Below, piece after piece: positions 51,265 through 59,453 of a stretch of 64,000 bases of DNA. Position 1 is the stretch's first letter. Each line of letters begins with the position of its first letter. The notes beneath the pieces were generated by a model. It did no database searches. It had not been told where the DNA came from and was given only the letters and a program-made list of their open reading frames with translations. The translations under genes and the position numbers were made by a program. Source of the DNA: Streptomyces litmocidini (GTDB lineage: Bacteria > Actinomycetota > Actinomycetes > Streptomycetales > Streptomycetaceae); the NCBI RefSeq assembly GCF_014649755.1, contig NZ_BMTQ01000002.1, positions 386,761 through 450,760 on the forward strand. The letters run 5' to 3'.

Positions 51265-51302
51265 AGCTGGGGCCCGCACCCCGAGGGATGCGGGCCCCAG
51301 CT
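51265..51302 (-). terminator. Hairpin between the cold-shock gene and the helicase gene
   Basis: Arms beginning AGCTGGGGCCCGCA and ending TGCGGGCCCCAGCT fold around a short loop 19 bases after the csp stop. It may terminate csp or attenuate readthrough into the helicase about 200 bases on. Confidence 0.75.
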
Positions 51303-51320
51303 ACGTGTGACGCGTCAGAG

Positions 51321-51524
51321 TCAGGCCGAAACGATGTTCTCGGCCGTCGGGCCCTTCTGGCCCTGCGCGATGTCGAAGGAGACCTTCTGGCCCTCCTGGA
51401 GCTCGCGGAAGCCCTGGGCGGCGATGTTCGAGAAGTGGGCGAACACGTCGGGGCCGCCACCGTCCTGCTCGATGAAGCCGAAGCCCTTTTCCGCGTTGAA
51501 CCACTTCACGGTGCCACTGGCCAT
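51321..51524 (-). CDS. Cold-shock protein (CspA/ScoF type)
   Basis: A 67-residue OB-fold RNA chaperone: [20 protein letters not shown], then [19 protein letters not shown] and [13 protein letters not shown]1 (KGFGFIE) and RNP2 (VFAHF) are intact. It binds single-stranded RNA and keeps transcripts accessible in cold or fast growth. A strong AAAGGAG site precedes the ATG, and a long leader upstream is typical of cold-regulated csp genes. Confidence 0.95.
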   Translation of the reverse strand: MASGTVKWFNAEKGFGFIEQDGGGPDVFAHFSNIAAQGFRELQEGQKVSFDIAQGQKGPTAENIVSA

Positions 51525-51720
51525 GTCATATCTCCTTTGGGCATTACGCCGGAATCCGTACCGTACGGACTCCGTGTCGCCGCGATGATGCCCTGCCCGG
51601 AAAATGACCGGAAATACAAAGCGCTTCCGTGCGGCACGTGGCCGGCGGGAGGCGCCTGGAGTCTTTGGGTACCAAAACTGCAACTGATTTCGACAGTAGC
51701 ACGTCGCCGCCGCCCGTGTG
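51525..51720 (-). promoter_or_regulatory. Long leader and promoter region of the cold-shock gene
   Basis: About 200 bases with higher AT content (for example around GGTACCAAAACTGCAAC on plus) and no gene. A leader this long, ahead of a strong ribosome site, fits the cold-responsive leaders of csp genes. The exact promoter was not identified. Confidence 0.45.
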
Positions 51721-51995
51721 CGTCGAATATTTTCCCCTGCGTGTTGCCGACAAAAACTCTCCGAGCGGGGGCGGTTAAATCCTCATGCCGCGAGCACAGG
51801 TATTCATTCGCTCCGGAGGAAACGTTCCGGAAGCGGGCGGTCGGCCGGCTGGGTGCCCGCGGGCCGACGGGGCCCGCGTCCGCGGGCCGGGCGGGCCCGG
51901 ACGACGGCAACCCCGGGTGCCCGACCTGGGACTGCGCACAAGGGGGACGCCGGGCTCCCCTCCGGACGGCGGGTCCACCTCCACGGACGGCGGGT
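51721..51995. other. Gene-free region with a 21-bp tandem repeat
   Basis: No supported gene. Two 21-base copies of GGACGGCGGGTCCACCTCCAC (one mismatch) at 51964-51984 and 51985-52005 reach into the end of the DUF5994 gene. Confidence 0.6.
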
Positions 51996-52568
51996 TCACC
52001 TCCACATGCTTCGGGGCAGGGCGATCATGCGCGCTCCGACGACGGGGCGGGGGCGGGGGTGGGGGCGGGGGTGGGGGCGTTCGTGGGCCCCGCCTTCCGT
52101 CTCCCAGGTGTCCTCACCGGCGCGGGCCTCCCGAAGGCGGCGACCGGTCGCGTTCTCGTCGGACATGAGGGCGTCCACGGGGTGGAGGTTGCCGGGGACG
52201 GACGCGGCGGCCATCAGGCGCGTGGCGGAGTCGGGTTCGGACTCGGGGGGAATCACCAGCAGGTCGCAGCGGTCGCGGTCGTACGACAGCAGGATCATCG
52301 TGTCGGGGTCCAGGTCGGTGAACCAGCCGACGTGCACGGCATGTCCGCCGACGGGGATCTCGTACGGGGAGAGGGGCCAGGGCCCGGGGTTCGCGGTGAT
52401 GCGCGTGATGCGGCCGCAGCGGCCCCGCAGCGCGTCCACCAGGGGCGGCAGCTCGGCGGCGAGATCGCGTGAGTACGGCCACCAGGCGCCGTCCAGCAGG
52501 CCGGCGAGGGAGGTGGGGGGCGTCAGTGCCAGGCGTGCCCGGCGGGTGGGAGCGGTCGTGCTGGTCAT
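51996..52568 (-). CDS. DUF5994-family protein A
   Basis: A 190-residue protein with the DUF5994 pattern LAGLLDGAWWPYSRDLAAELPPLVDALRGR, VGWFTDLDPDTMILLSYDRDRCDLLVIPP and a C-terminal extension rich in His, Pro and Arg (ERPHPRPHPRPRPVVGAR). A G-rich DNA tract encodes this tail. Function unknown. It has a paralogue at 53311 on the other strand. Confidence 0.85.
   Translation of the reverse strand: MTSTTAPTRRARLALTPPTSLAGLLDGAWWPYSRDLAAELPPLVDALRGRCGRITRITANPGPWPLSPYEIPVGGHAVHVGWFTDLDPDTMILLSYDRDRCDLLVIPPESEPDSATRLMAAASVPGNLHPVDALMSDENATGRRLREARAGEDTWETEGGAHERPHPRPHPRPRPVVGARMIALPRSMWR
52043..52079. repeat. G-rich tract inside the DUF5994 gene
   Basis: Repeated GGGGGT/GGGGCG units on the plus strand, with several G-runs of four or five, could form a G-quadruplex. 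They encode the HPRPHPRPRP tail on minus. Confidence 0.7.
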
Positions 52569-52801
52569 GAGGCCGAGACCCGTCCCCGGGACGCCTGCGG
52601 GCGGCCCGGCGTAACGATCGCCGGGAACGACATCCGCGTGAAGGCGGGGTACGAGGTGCCCCCGGTACCTCCAACGTACTCCGCGCCGGGCGCGGACGCC
52701 GGGCCGACGGCCTGGTCCGGGCCCGGCCGCACCGCGGGGCTGCTTCCGGGACGTCCCCGGCGGCGGGATCCGCCACGCGTGCCCGCCGGGCGGAGGGCCG
52801 G

Positions 52802-53068
52802 TCAGGGTTCCTCGGCGTGGGGCCCGGTGCCGCTCGGGGGCCTACTGCTGGACAGCCAGGACCGGGCCGGTTCGGCGGGGTGGGCGGTGTCGACGGTGAG
52901 GTGGAGGCGGGTGCCTCCGCCCGGGGCGGGGTAGCTGCGCTGCTCCCCGCCGGCGAAGCAGTGGCGGAGGACGTCGGCCACCCTGCGGGCGGTGTCCGGT
53001 GTGGCGGCCACGACGCGGATCTCCGCGTATCCCGGGGGAGGCAGGGCTTCTGGTTCGTTGCGGTCCAA
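52802..53068 (-). CDS. Small conserved hypothetical protein
   Basis: An 88-residue protein starting with TTG (MDRNEPEALPPPGYAEIR) after AAGGACGG. A short alpha/beta segment (IRVVAATPDTARRVADVLRHCF; SYPAPGGGTRLHLTVDTAH) resembles small Streptomyces hypotheticals. No known domain; the C-terminus is Ser/Pro-rich. Confidence 0.65.
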   Translation of the reverse strand: MDRNEPEALPPPGYAEIRVVAATPDTARRVADVLRHCFAGGEQRSYPAPGGGTRLHLTVDTAHPAEPARSWLSSSRPPSGTGPHAEEP

Positions 53069-53310
53069 GGCGGCACCGTCCTTTCCGCACCGGGGGACGC
53101 GCCCGCGGGTGGCCCGAGCGGGGTGGGCGCGCCCCGGTACGTCCACCGTACGTCCGACGGGGCCGGTGCCGGACGGTTCCGCACCGGGGAGCGGCGCGTA
53201 CGCGGACCCTGCCGGAGTACGGTGGAGGAACGGGGCCGCCGTCCCGCCGACCCGGCGCCCGCCGCCACCGGGGGACGGCGGCGGAAGCACCGTGGACGGG
53301 CGGACCGATC

Positions 53311-53802
53311 ATGACCGACGCAGGCGTTTCCCCCCACGGCCCCACACCTCCGCACCTCCTGCCGGACGAGATCCACCGGTCCGTCGGCCCCGGCACGGCG
53401 CTGCTCCGGCTGGAGACGACGGGGTCCCGGCAGAGCCTCCTCGACGGCGCGTGGTGGCCGCGCTCGCGTGACGTCGAGAAGGAGCTCCCGCCGCTGGTCA
53501 CCGCCCTGACCGAGCACCTCGGCCCCGTCACCCGGGTCGGCCTGGACGCCTCCGCGTGGAACGGCATCCCGAGCCGCCTGGTCGTCGACGACCGGGTCGT
53601 GCACCTCGACTCCTTCCCCGTCGGCGACGACACCGTCCTGATCACCCGCGGCGACAACGACCACTTCTCCCTCATGGTCGTCCCGCCGAACACGACGCCC
53701 GAAGCCGCCCGCGTCGCCATGGCCCGAGCCGTCCGTGCCGACAACGTCACCCGGGCCACCGGGATCCTCCTCGCCGAACTCCCCCACCCCGCAGGCCCGT
53801 AG
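53311..53802 (+). CDS. DUF5994-family protein B
   Basis: A 163-residue paralogue of the protein at 51996: TTGSRQSLLDGAWWPRSRDVEKELPPLVTALTEHLG, VVHLDSFPVGDDTVLITRGDNDHFSLMVVPP. It lacks the His/Pro tail. A duplication with inversion probably produced the pair. No ribosome site is strong at the ATG. It ends just before the first tRNA-derived repeat. Confidence 0.84.
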   Translation: MTDAGVSPHGPTPPHLLPDEIHRSVGPGTALLRLETTGSRQSLLDGAWWPRSRDVEKELPPLVTALTEHLGPVTRVGLDASAWNGIPSRLVVDDRVVHLDSFPVGDDTVLITRGDNDHFSLMVVPPNTTPEAARVAMARAVRADNVTRATGILLAELPHPAGP

Positions 53803-53824
53803 GCCGGCACCCCCGGACGACGGC

Positions 53825-53904
53825 GAAGCCCCAGGCCGCTGACCCGGGGCTTCGTGGAAGAGCGGACGACGGGAACCGAACCCGCGCCACAGGCCGGGGA
53901 ACCA
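53825..53904. repeat. Degenerate tRNA-Gly 3'-half copy with terminator (att remnant 1)
   Basis: A hairpin (53825-53853) of the type GAAGCCCCAGG...CCCGGGGCTTC is followed by a degenerate copy (53858-53904) of the tRNA-Gly(CCC) 3' half, with about seven changes from the next copy. It matches the order and spacing found at the intact tRNA gene. It is most likely an old attachment-site remnant. Confidence 0.75.
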
Positions 53905-54061
53905 CCGTCACCCCGGACCGTGAGGGCCGTGCACGCGCACCACGCGGCGCTCGCGTGGAGGAGCACCGGCGGGACCGCCGTGCCCCACCGCGGACCGCCG
54001 TCGTCATCGGCGGTCCCGGCGGCGCCGGGCCGATCGGGCATCACCGGAGAGCTCCCTCGGC

Positions 54062-54237
54062 TTAAGAGGCGCCCCCGAGCACGGCCTGCGCCATCGCGAG
54101 GGCGACCGGTCCGGCGTCGGTGAGCCGGGTCGCACCGCCGCGGCCGGCCGCCGTGGCGCCAGGACCGGACGGTCCTTCAGCAGACCGTCGGTGGTCACGT
54201 GGAGGGCTGTTGCGAGGGTGCCCGAGCCGTTCGTCAC
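54062..54237 (-). pseudogene. IS982-family transposase fragment, frameshifted
   Basis: The minus-strand frame from 54237 reads SGTLATALHVTTDGLLKDRPVLAP. After a frameshift the next frame gives RLTDAGPVALAMAQAVLGGAS and a stop (54064-54062). Joined, this matches the N-terminus of actinobacterial IS982-family transposases. Only about 50 residues remain and the rest of the element is missing, so it is a degraded insertion-sequence relic. Confidence 0.7.
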
Positions 54238-54300
54238 CCCATGGTCCTGGGCGCCCTCCCCCGCACGCTCACAGGCGGCCCGTGGAGATCGTCCACGCCG

Positions 54301-54849
54301 TCACGCGGAGTCCGCCCACTCCTCGCGGAGCATCCCGAAGAGCACGCTGTCGTAGCGCTCCCCGTCCAGCAGCACGGCCGACCGGCGACGGCCCTCCTCA
54401 CGGAAGCCCAGCCCGGTGAAGGCGCGCACGGCACGCTCGTTGCCGCTCCAGGTGTCGAGTTCCAGCCGGCTGAGGCAGTACGAGCCGAACAGGTGGTCCA
54501 CGAGCAGCCGTAGCGCGTCACTGCCGTGGCCGCGGCCCCAGAACTCCCGCTCGCCGATGGTCACTCCCAGCGTGGCCACGCCCGCGTAGGGGTCCAGGTC
54601 CCGGTAATCGGCCATGCCGATCACGGTTCCGTCCGCCAGGTCCTCGACCGTGAACACGGCCGACTCCCTCGGGTTCAGGCGCAGCATGGTCTCGAAGCCG
54701 AGACCGACCGCCTCCGCCGTGACCGGGCCGAAAGACGGGTCACCGGCCGTGGCCCAGCGCACCACCTCCGGGTCGTTGCGCCACCGAAGATGATGCTCCG
54801 CGTCCTCGGAGCGCAGCGCACGCAGCTTGACCAGCTTTCCTTCGAACAT
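54301..54849 (-). CDS. GNAT-family N-acetyltransferase (RimJ/RimL-like)
   Basis: A 182-residue protein beginning MFEGKLVKLRALRSEDAEHHLRWRNDPEVVRWA, with the acetyl-CoA loop EREFWGRGHGSDALRLLVDH and the family ending NERAVRAFTGLGFREEG. It lies between two tRNA-Gly footprints, and the region looks less GC-rich than its surroundings, which suggests it arrived with a mobile element. The target is unknown. Confidence 0.85.
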   Translation of the reverse strand: MFEGKLVKLRALRSEDAEHHLRWRNDPEVVRWATAGDPSFGPVTAEAVGLGFETMLRLNPRESAVFTVEDLADGTVIGMADYRDLDPYAGVATLGVTIGEREFWGRGHGSDALRLLVDHLFGSYCLSRLELDTWSGNERAVRAFTGLGFREEGRRRSAVLLDGERYDSVLFGMLREEWADSA

Positions 54850-55044
54850 CGCGTCACTGTAATCGACCGCAGAACCCCTGGAACCGACGATGTCCCCTGC
54901 GAACACCCGCCGCGCCGGTCCCCCGCTCACCCTCGGAGTCCCGTGGGGATGCCTGCGATGCGTAACGCCGTCCCGAGGACCGAGGACGCGCGAACCGGCG
55001 CGGCACTCGTGGGGCACCCTCCCCCGGCACGTCCGGGAGACAGA

Positions 55045-55126
55045 AAGCCCCAGGCCGCCGACCTGGGGCCTCGTTCGTTCAAGAGCGGATGACGGGAATC
55101 GAACCCGCGCCATAAGCGTGGGAAGC
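55045..55126. repeat. tRNA-Gly 3'-half copy with terminator (att remnant 2)
   Basis: A terminator-like hairpin (55045-55071) is followed by 46 bases (55081-55126) matching the intact tRNA-Gly(CCC) gene (57776-57821) at 44 of 46 positions. The match runs from the 5' side of the anticodon loop to the tRNA 3' end. That is the classic extent of a tyrosine-recombinase attachment site. It marks a second junction. Confidence 0.85.
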
Positions 55127-55401
55127 ACCGTCGCCGAGCTCGATAATCCTGCTCCTGACCTGCGGAAACACGCTCTGGCGGCACTCGTCCCACAAGCTCT
55201 TGGACACCCTTGTCGACCGCTGGTGTCCGTCCTGAAGGGCACGGTTGGGACACGAGGTTCCACCAGCCCCCTGCCGACCGTCGGCGTCCGCCCTGGCTTC
55301 GCCGTACGGGGTCGCGTCCAACTGGTTCTGCCGGGGCCCGGATGCGGACCCCGGAGGCGTACAACCATTCGGCTGCTTGGGGGTCTCAACCGGTGAGGCG
55401 C
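55127..55401. other. Region between att remnant 2 and the FG-GAP gene
   Basis: About 275 bases, less GC-rich than usual here, with no convincing gene. Short frames on both strands resemble shadows. The FG-GAP promoter probably lies at its right end. Confidence 0.5.
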
Positions 55402-57627
55402 ATGGTGCGCCTGATGTCTCCGGGAGGAATGCCCGTGCCTCTGGTCCATTCGACGCGACGGCGGCTTGCCGGCGCCGTCACCGCCGTTCTCGCCGTCACG
55501 CTTGGGGCGACGACGCTGGCCGCTCCCGCGTACGCCGCTCCGGCCTTGGGCGGGGTGCTTGCGGCGGACGCGGCGACGACCGCGAGCCCGATTGCGTACC
55601 CCGGGGGCAGCAGGCTCGTCGGGGCCGGTGTGACCGGCTTCCTGACGACCTCCAACACCGGCATCACGACCTTCCGGCGCTACTCGGACGGCACCGGGCA
55701 GGCGTATGACGGCGCCGTGTACCTGCGGTCGACGTCGACGACCGACTTCCTGGTTTTCCGGGGGTCGTACAAGATCACGCAGCGGAACCTGACGACGAAC
55801 GGTTCCCTGGAGGTCCCCGTCGGTTCCCTGACGGGTGACGCGAAGTGGGCGGGCGCGGCGGGGGACGCCGTCTTCACGACCGTCGTCACCGAGGCGGGCA
55901 CGGTGCTCCGCAAGCACGTCGCCGAGACCCCCACCTCGACGGTCACCGGCCTGCCCGCCGACGCGGCCTCCGTCATGGTCACGCCCGCCACCCCCGCCCA
56001 CGCCAAGGTCACCTTCACGCAGAACGGGTCGGGCAGGTGGGGCCTCCTCGACCTCGCCACCGGCGTCCTCACCCCCGGCGCCCCCGGGATCGGCGCACAG
56101 GCGGTCTCCGCGACCCACACCGCCTGGACCTCCGGCTCGGCAACGGACCAGGGCCCCCGGGTCTTCGTCGCGGACCGGGCGACCGGCGACGTGCAGGAGG
56201 CCCCGGTGCCCCCGGTGCCGTCGCTCGGCAACCTCCAGGTCGGCCTGGTCGGCGACCGTGTCCTGTACGGGCAGAAGGGCGGGATGAACTTCGTCCAGCC
56301 GAGCGTCCACCACGCCATCACCGCCTACAACGTCTCCACCAGGACGACGGTGAAGGTGCTCGACCATGCCTACGAGTTCGCGTCCGCCCCTGACGGCAGC
56401 CTGTACGCACGCGGCGGCCTCCTCGGCCAGGGCGAGGGCATGTACCGGATCGTGGCCACGGGCGGCGACACCCTGAAGGCCGAGCTGGTCGCGGCGACCG
56501 GCGAGCCCACCGAGGTCGTCGTCAAGGATTCCACCGTGCCCCCGGCGGTCCTCGACCTCGACCAGGTCGACGGGTTCACCTTCAGGTGGACGCTGTCCCG
56601 CGAGGTGCGGAACCCGAAGCTCACCGTCCGCCATGTGCGGACCGGGAAGACCCACGACCTGACCGTGGTGCCCAGCAGCAGCACGCCGGCGTTCGCCTGG
56701 GTCGACAACAACTGGGACGAGGACGTCCCCAACGGCGACTACACCTGGGAGCTGACCGGAGAGCCGGTCAACGGCATCGGCCCGGCCGTCACCGCCGGCG
56801 GCACGTTCAAGGTCGTCCGCAAGGCGCAGCCGCACGACTTCAACGACAACGGCAGTCCCGACCTGCTCAGCCGGGACTCCGCCGGACGCCTGTGGCGCAC
56901 GGACCTCTTCTACCGTCCGATCGACGAGCGGCGCGGCATCAACGAGGCCGGGGCCAGGACCTCCCTCGGTTCGGGCTGGGGCGTCTACGACCGGATCGAG
57001 GCCGCCGGGAACCTGGGCGGTACGCCGGTCGGGGACCTCCTGGCCCGCGACAGGTCCGGCGTGCTCTGGCTGTACCAGGGCAAGGGCACCGGCAGCTTCG
57101 CCACCCGGGTCCAGATCGGTGGTGGCTGGCAGGTCTACGACAAGATCACGTCCGGCAGTGACCTGACCAATGACGGCCGCGTGGACGCGCTCGCCACCGA
57201 CAGGTCCGGTGTGCTCTGGCTCTACACCGGCACCGGCGACGCCACGAAGCCGTTCCTCCCCCGTAAGAAGATCGGTGCGGGTTGGGGGATCTACAACGAC
57301 ATCACGGCCGTCGGCGACATCGCGGGCGGCCCCGCCGGCGATCTCGTCGCCCGTGACGAGGACGGCGTCCTCTGGCTCCACCTGGGCAAGGGCGACGGCA
57401 CGTTCGCGCCCCGCACGAAGATCGGCGGGGGCTGGAACGCGTTCCGCCCGCTGATCGCCGCCGGTGACGCGGACGGCGACGGGCGCCCCGACCTCATGGG
57501 CCTCGGCGCGTCCTACCAGACGCCGAAGCTGTACAAGAGCACCGGCGACTGGAAGGTCCCGTTCCGGACCGGTGAGGTCATGTACCTGGAGCAGGTCGAC
57601 GCGAACACGGCGGACCTTGTGTTCTGA
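55402..57627 (+). CDS. Secreted FG-GAP-repeat protein
   Basis: A 741-residue exported protein. A signal peptide (RRRLAGAVTAVLAVTLGATT, cleavage near YAAPA) is followed by a beta-propeller-like N-terminal half (residues about 60-400) and a middle beta domain (residues 410-480). The C-terminal quarter carries FG-GAP/VCBS-type repeats: DFNDNGSPDLLSRDSAGRLWR, RSGVLWLYQGKGTGSF, NDGRVDALATDRSGVLWLY, DADGDGRPDLMGL. These calcium-binding repeats occur on cell-surface and extracellular proteins. It lies between tRNA-Gly footprints 2 and 3, so it is probably cargo of an integrated element. GAGGCGC precedes the ATG. Confidence 0.87.
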   Translation: MVRLMSPGGMPVPLVHSTRRRLAGAVTAVLAVTLGATTLAAPAYAAPALGGVLAADAATTASPIAYPGGSRLVGAGVTGFLTTSNTGITTFRRYSDGTGQAYDGAVYLRSTSTTDFLVFRGSYKITQRNLTTNGSLEVPVGSLTGDAKWAGAAGDAVFTTVVTEAGTVLRKHVAETPTSTVTGLPADAASVMVTPATPAHAKVTFTQNGSGRWGLLDLATGVLTPGAPGIGAQAVSATHTAWTSGSATDQGPRVFVADRATGDVQEAPVPPVPSLGNLQVGLVGDRVLYGQKGGMNFVQPSVHHAITAYNVSTRTTVKVLDHAYEFASAPDGSLYARGGLLGQGEGMYRIVATGGDTLKAELVAATGEPTEVVVKDSTVPPAVLDLDQVDGFTFRWTLSREVRNPKLTVRHVRTGKTHDLTVVPSSSTPAFAWVDNNWDEDVPNGDYTWELTGEPVNGIGPAVTAGGTFKVVRKAQPHDFNDNGSPDLLSRDSAGRLWRTDLFYRPIDERRGINEAGARTSLGSGWGVYDRIEAAGNLGGTPVGDLLARDRSGVLWLYQGKGTGSFATRVQIGGGWQVYDKITSGSDLTNDGRVDALATDRSGVLWLYTGTGDATKPFLPRKKIGAGWGIYNDITAVGDIAGGPAGDLVARDEDGVLWLHLGKGDGTFAPRTKIGGGWNAFRPLIAAGDADGDGRPDLMGLGASYQTPKLYKSTGDWKVPFRTGEVMYLEQVDANTADLVF

Positions 57628-57742
57628 CCCCGTCGCACGCGTGGGGAGGAGGCCGCCGCAACACCCGGCCTCCTCTCCACGTACGGGTGCGGCCCTCCTC
57701 TTTCGTTCGCATCGCCACGAACTTCACGCCTCGGACAACAAC

Positions 57743-57771
57743 GAAGCCCCAGGTCTCTGACCTGGGGCTTC
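57743..57771. terminator. Terminator downstream of tRNA-Gly
   Basis: GAAGCCCCAGG and CCTGGGGCTTC fold into a perfect hairpin just after the tRNA on minus. The same hairpin type recurs at 53825 and 55045, part of the repeated footprint. Confidence 0.85.
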
Positions 57772-57778
57772 ACAGAAG

Positions 57779-57849
57779 AGCGGATGACGGGAATCGAACC
57801 CGCGCTATAAGCTTGGGAAGCTCATGTTCTACCATTAAACTACATCCGC
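57779..57849 (-). tRNA. tRNA-Gly (anticodon CCC)
   Basis: A 71-base tRNA on minus. The acceptor stem GCGGATG pairs with CATCCGC and discriminator T. A D-arm with GTTTAATGGTAGAAC, an anticodon stem TGAGC/GCTTA around loop TTCCCAA (anticodon CCC), and a T-arm with GGTTCGATTCCC follow. No CCA is encoded, as is common in Streptomyces. Its 3' half and terminator are duplicated twice upstream on the plus side, marking it as an integration site. Confidence 0.97.
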
Positions 57850-58022
57850 GCAGCGGCCGGATGATCCCTGCCGCATCGTTGCACACTGTACCCCATGTGC
57901 CACTTGAGGCGAAGTTCCCGGCTCCGGCACGGTTCCGGTGGTGCGGAGTGCCGCGTGGAGGGCACCCTCTTCATCCCCTAATGTGGCTGATCGTCCGCCA
58001 CATGTGTAGGGGAAGGGACTTG

Positions 58023-58196
58023 ATGGCTTCGATGGAGCGCACCGTCGTCCGTTGTGCCGAAGGGCATGTGTTCAGTACCGCCTCGTTCCCGCTTCAGCAG
58101 CTCGGTGCGGGACGGATCGGCCCTGGGCGGCTCATCCGGTGTCCGCGGTGTGCGCGGTTGCGGCATGCGGTGCCGGTGGAGGCCGGCCGGCGCTGA
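58023..58196 (+). CDS. Small zinc-ribbon-like protein
   Basis: A 57-residue protein: MASMERTVVRCAEGHVFSTA, then RLIRCPRCARLRHAVPVEAG. The C-x2-H-type and CPRC motifs form a likely zinc ribbon. GGGAAGGGAC precedes the ATG. Similar small proteins sit next to the dCTP deaminase gene in Streptomyces. Function unknown; possibly nucleic-acid or protein binding. Confidence 0.78.
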   Translation: MASMERTVVRCAEGHVFSTASFPLQQLGAGRIGPGRLIRCPRCARLRHAVPVEAGRR

Positions 58197-58254
58197 GCCG
58201 TGAGGTGCCGGGGCGCGGGCGCCTGCCGATTGGGGCAGGTCCGCGCCCTCTGCG

Positions 58255-58266
58255 TATCGTGGGGGC
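58255..58266 (+). promoter_or_regulatory. Leaderless-type promoter of dcd
   Basis: TATCGT (58255-58260) lies six bases before the GTG start of dcd, with a -35-like TTGGGG at 58230-58235. Confidence 0.45.
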
Positions 58267-58842
58267 GTGCTTCTCTCAGACAAGGACATCCGGGCCGAGA
58301 TCGATGCCGGACGGGTGCGCATCGACCCGTACGACGAATCCATGGTGCAGCCCTCGAGCATCGACGTGAGGCTTGACCGCTTCTTCCGGGTGTTCGAGAA
58401 CCACCGCTATCCGCACATCGACCCCGCCGTCGAGCAGCTCGACCTGACGCGCGAGGTCGAGCCGGAGGGCGACGAGGCGTTCATCCTGCACCCGGGCGAG
58501 TTCGTGCTCGCCTCGACCTACGAGGTCATCACCCTGCCGGACGACATCGCGTCGCGCCTGGAGGGGAAGAGCTCCCTGGGGCGGCTGGGGCTCGTCACGC
58601 ACTCGACCGCCGGGTTCATCGACCCCGGTTTCTCGGGGCACGTGACCCTGGAGCTGTCGAACCTCGCCACCCTGCCGATCAAGCTCTGGCCCGGGATGAA
58701 GATCGGCCAGCTCTGCATGTTCCGGCTGAGCTCGCCCGCCGAGTTCCCGTACGGGAGCGAGCGGTACGGCTCGCGGTACCAGGGCCAGCGGGGGCCCACG
58801 GCCTCCCGTTCCTACATGAACTTCCATCGGACCCAGGTGTGA
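58267..58842 (+). CDS. dcd: dCTP deaminase
   Basis: A 191-residue homotrimeric enzyme that deaminates dCTP to dUTP for thymidylate synthesis. Signatures are [17 protein letters not shown], the core [33 protein letters not shown], and the C-terminal [17 protein letters not shown] that closes over the nucleotide. The GTG start appears leaderless. The phosphoribosyltransferase gene follows after 13 bases, so the two nucleotide-metabolism genes are probably co-transcribed. Confidence 0.95.
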   Translation: MLLSDKDIRAEIDAGRVRIDPYDESMVQPSSIDVRLDRFFRVFENHRYPHIDPAVEQLDLTREVEPEGDEAFILHPGEFVLASTYEVITLPDDIASRLEGKSSLGRLGLVTHSTAGFIDPGFSGHVTLELSNLATLPIKLWPGMKIGQLCMFRLSSPAEFPYGSERYGSRYQGQRGPTASRSYMNFHRTQV

Positions 58843-58855
58843 GGCGGTCGCAGGC

Positions 58856-59353
58856 ATGAGTGAAGTACGCGAGAACCTGACGTACGAGGGCTTCGGCACC
58901 GCCGTCCGCGAGCTGGCGCAGACCATCGCCGACGACGGCTACGAGCCCGACGTCGTGCTCTCCATCGCCCGCGGCGGCGTCTTCGTCGCCGGCGGTCTGG
59001 CCTACGCCCTCGACTGCAAGAACATCCACCTCGTGAACGTGGAGTTCTACACCGGGGTGGGGACCACCCTGGAGATGCCGGTCATGCTGGCGCCCGTCCC
59101 GGACGCGATCGACTTCAGCGACAAGAAGGTGCTCATCACCGACGACGTCGCCGACACCGGCAAGACGCTCAAGCTCGTCCACGACTTCTGCGTCGACCAC
59201 GTCGCCGAGGTCCGCTCCGCCGTCATCTACGAGAAGTCCCACTCCCTCGTGAAGTGCGAGTACGTGTGGAAGAAGACCGACGAGTGGATCAACTTCCCCT
59301 GGTCGGTCGAGCCGCCCGTCGTGAAGCGCGAGGGTCAGGTCCTCGACGCCTGA
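58856..59353 (+). CDS. Phosphoribosyltransferase (purine type)
   Basis: A 165-residue type I phosphoribosyltransferase. The PRPP loop is VLITDDVADTGKTLKL and the flap region VNVEFYTGVGTTLEM. The C-terminal YEKSHSLVKCEYVWKKTDEWINFPW pattern resembles xanthine/hypoxanthine transferases for purine salvage, but the exact base is uncertain. It lies directly after dcd and ends at a strong bidirectional terminator. Confidence 0.9.
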   Translation: MSEVRENLTYEGFGTAVRELAQTIADDGYEPDVVLSIARGGVFVAGGLAYALDCKNIHLVNVEFYTGVGTTLEMPVMLAPVPDAIDFSDKKVLITDDVADTGKTLKLVHDFCVDHVAEVRSAVIYEKSHSLVKCEYVWKKTDEWINFPWSVEPPVVKREGQVLDA

Positions 59354-59395
59354 CGGGTTTTCGTGGAAGCGTGAAAGCGCGAAAACGTGAAAAGG

Positions 59396-59434
59396 GAGGG
59401 GGCGGCTCGCCGGAATCATGCGAGCCGCCCCCTC
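59396..59434. terminator. Bidirectional terminator after the phosphoribosyltransferase gene
   Basis: Perfect 15-base arms (59396-59410 and 59420-59434) around a nine-base loop between convergent genes. Confidence 0.85.
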
Positions 59435-59453
59435 TCGTGTCCGGGCGGAGACG

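Noticed and set aside
53858..53904. A third functional tRNA-Gly gene
   Set aside because: It is a degenerate partial copy lacking the 5' half.
55081..55126. A second functional tRNA-Gly gene
   Set aside because: Only the 3' half is present; the acceptor 5' strand and D-arm are missing.
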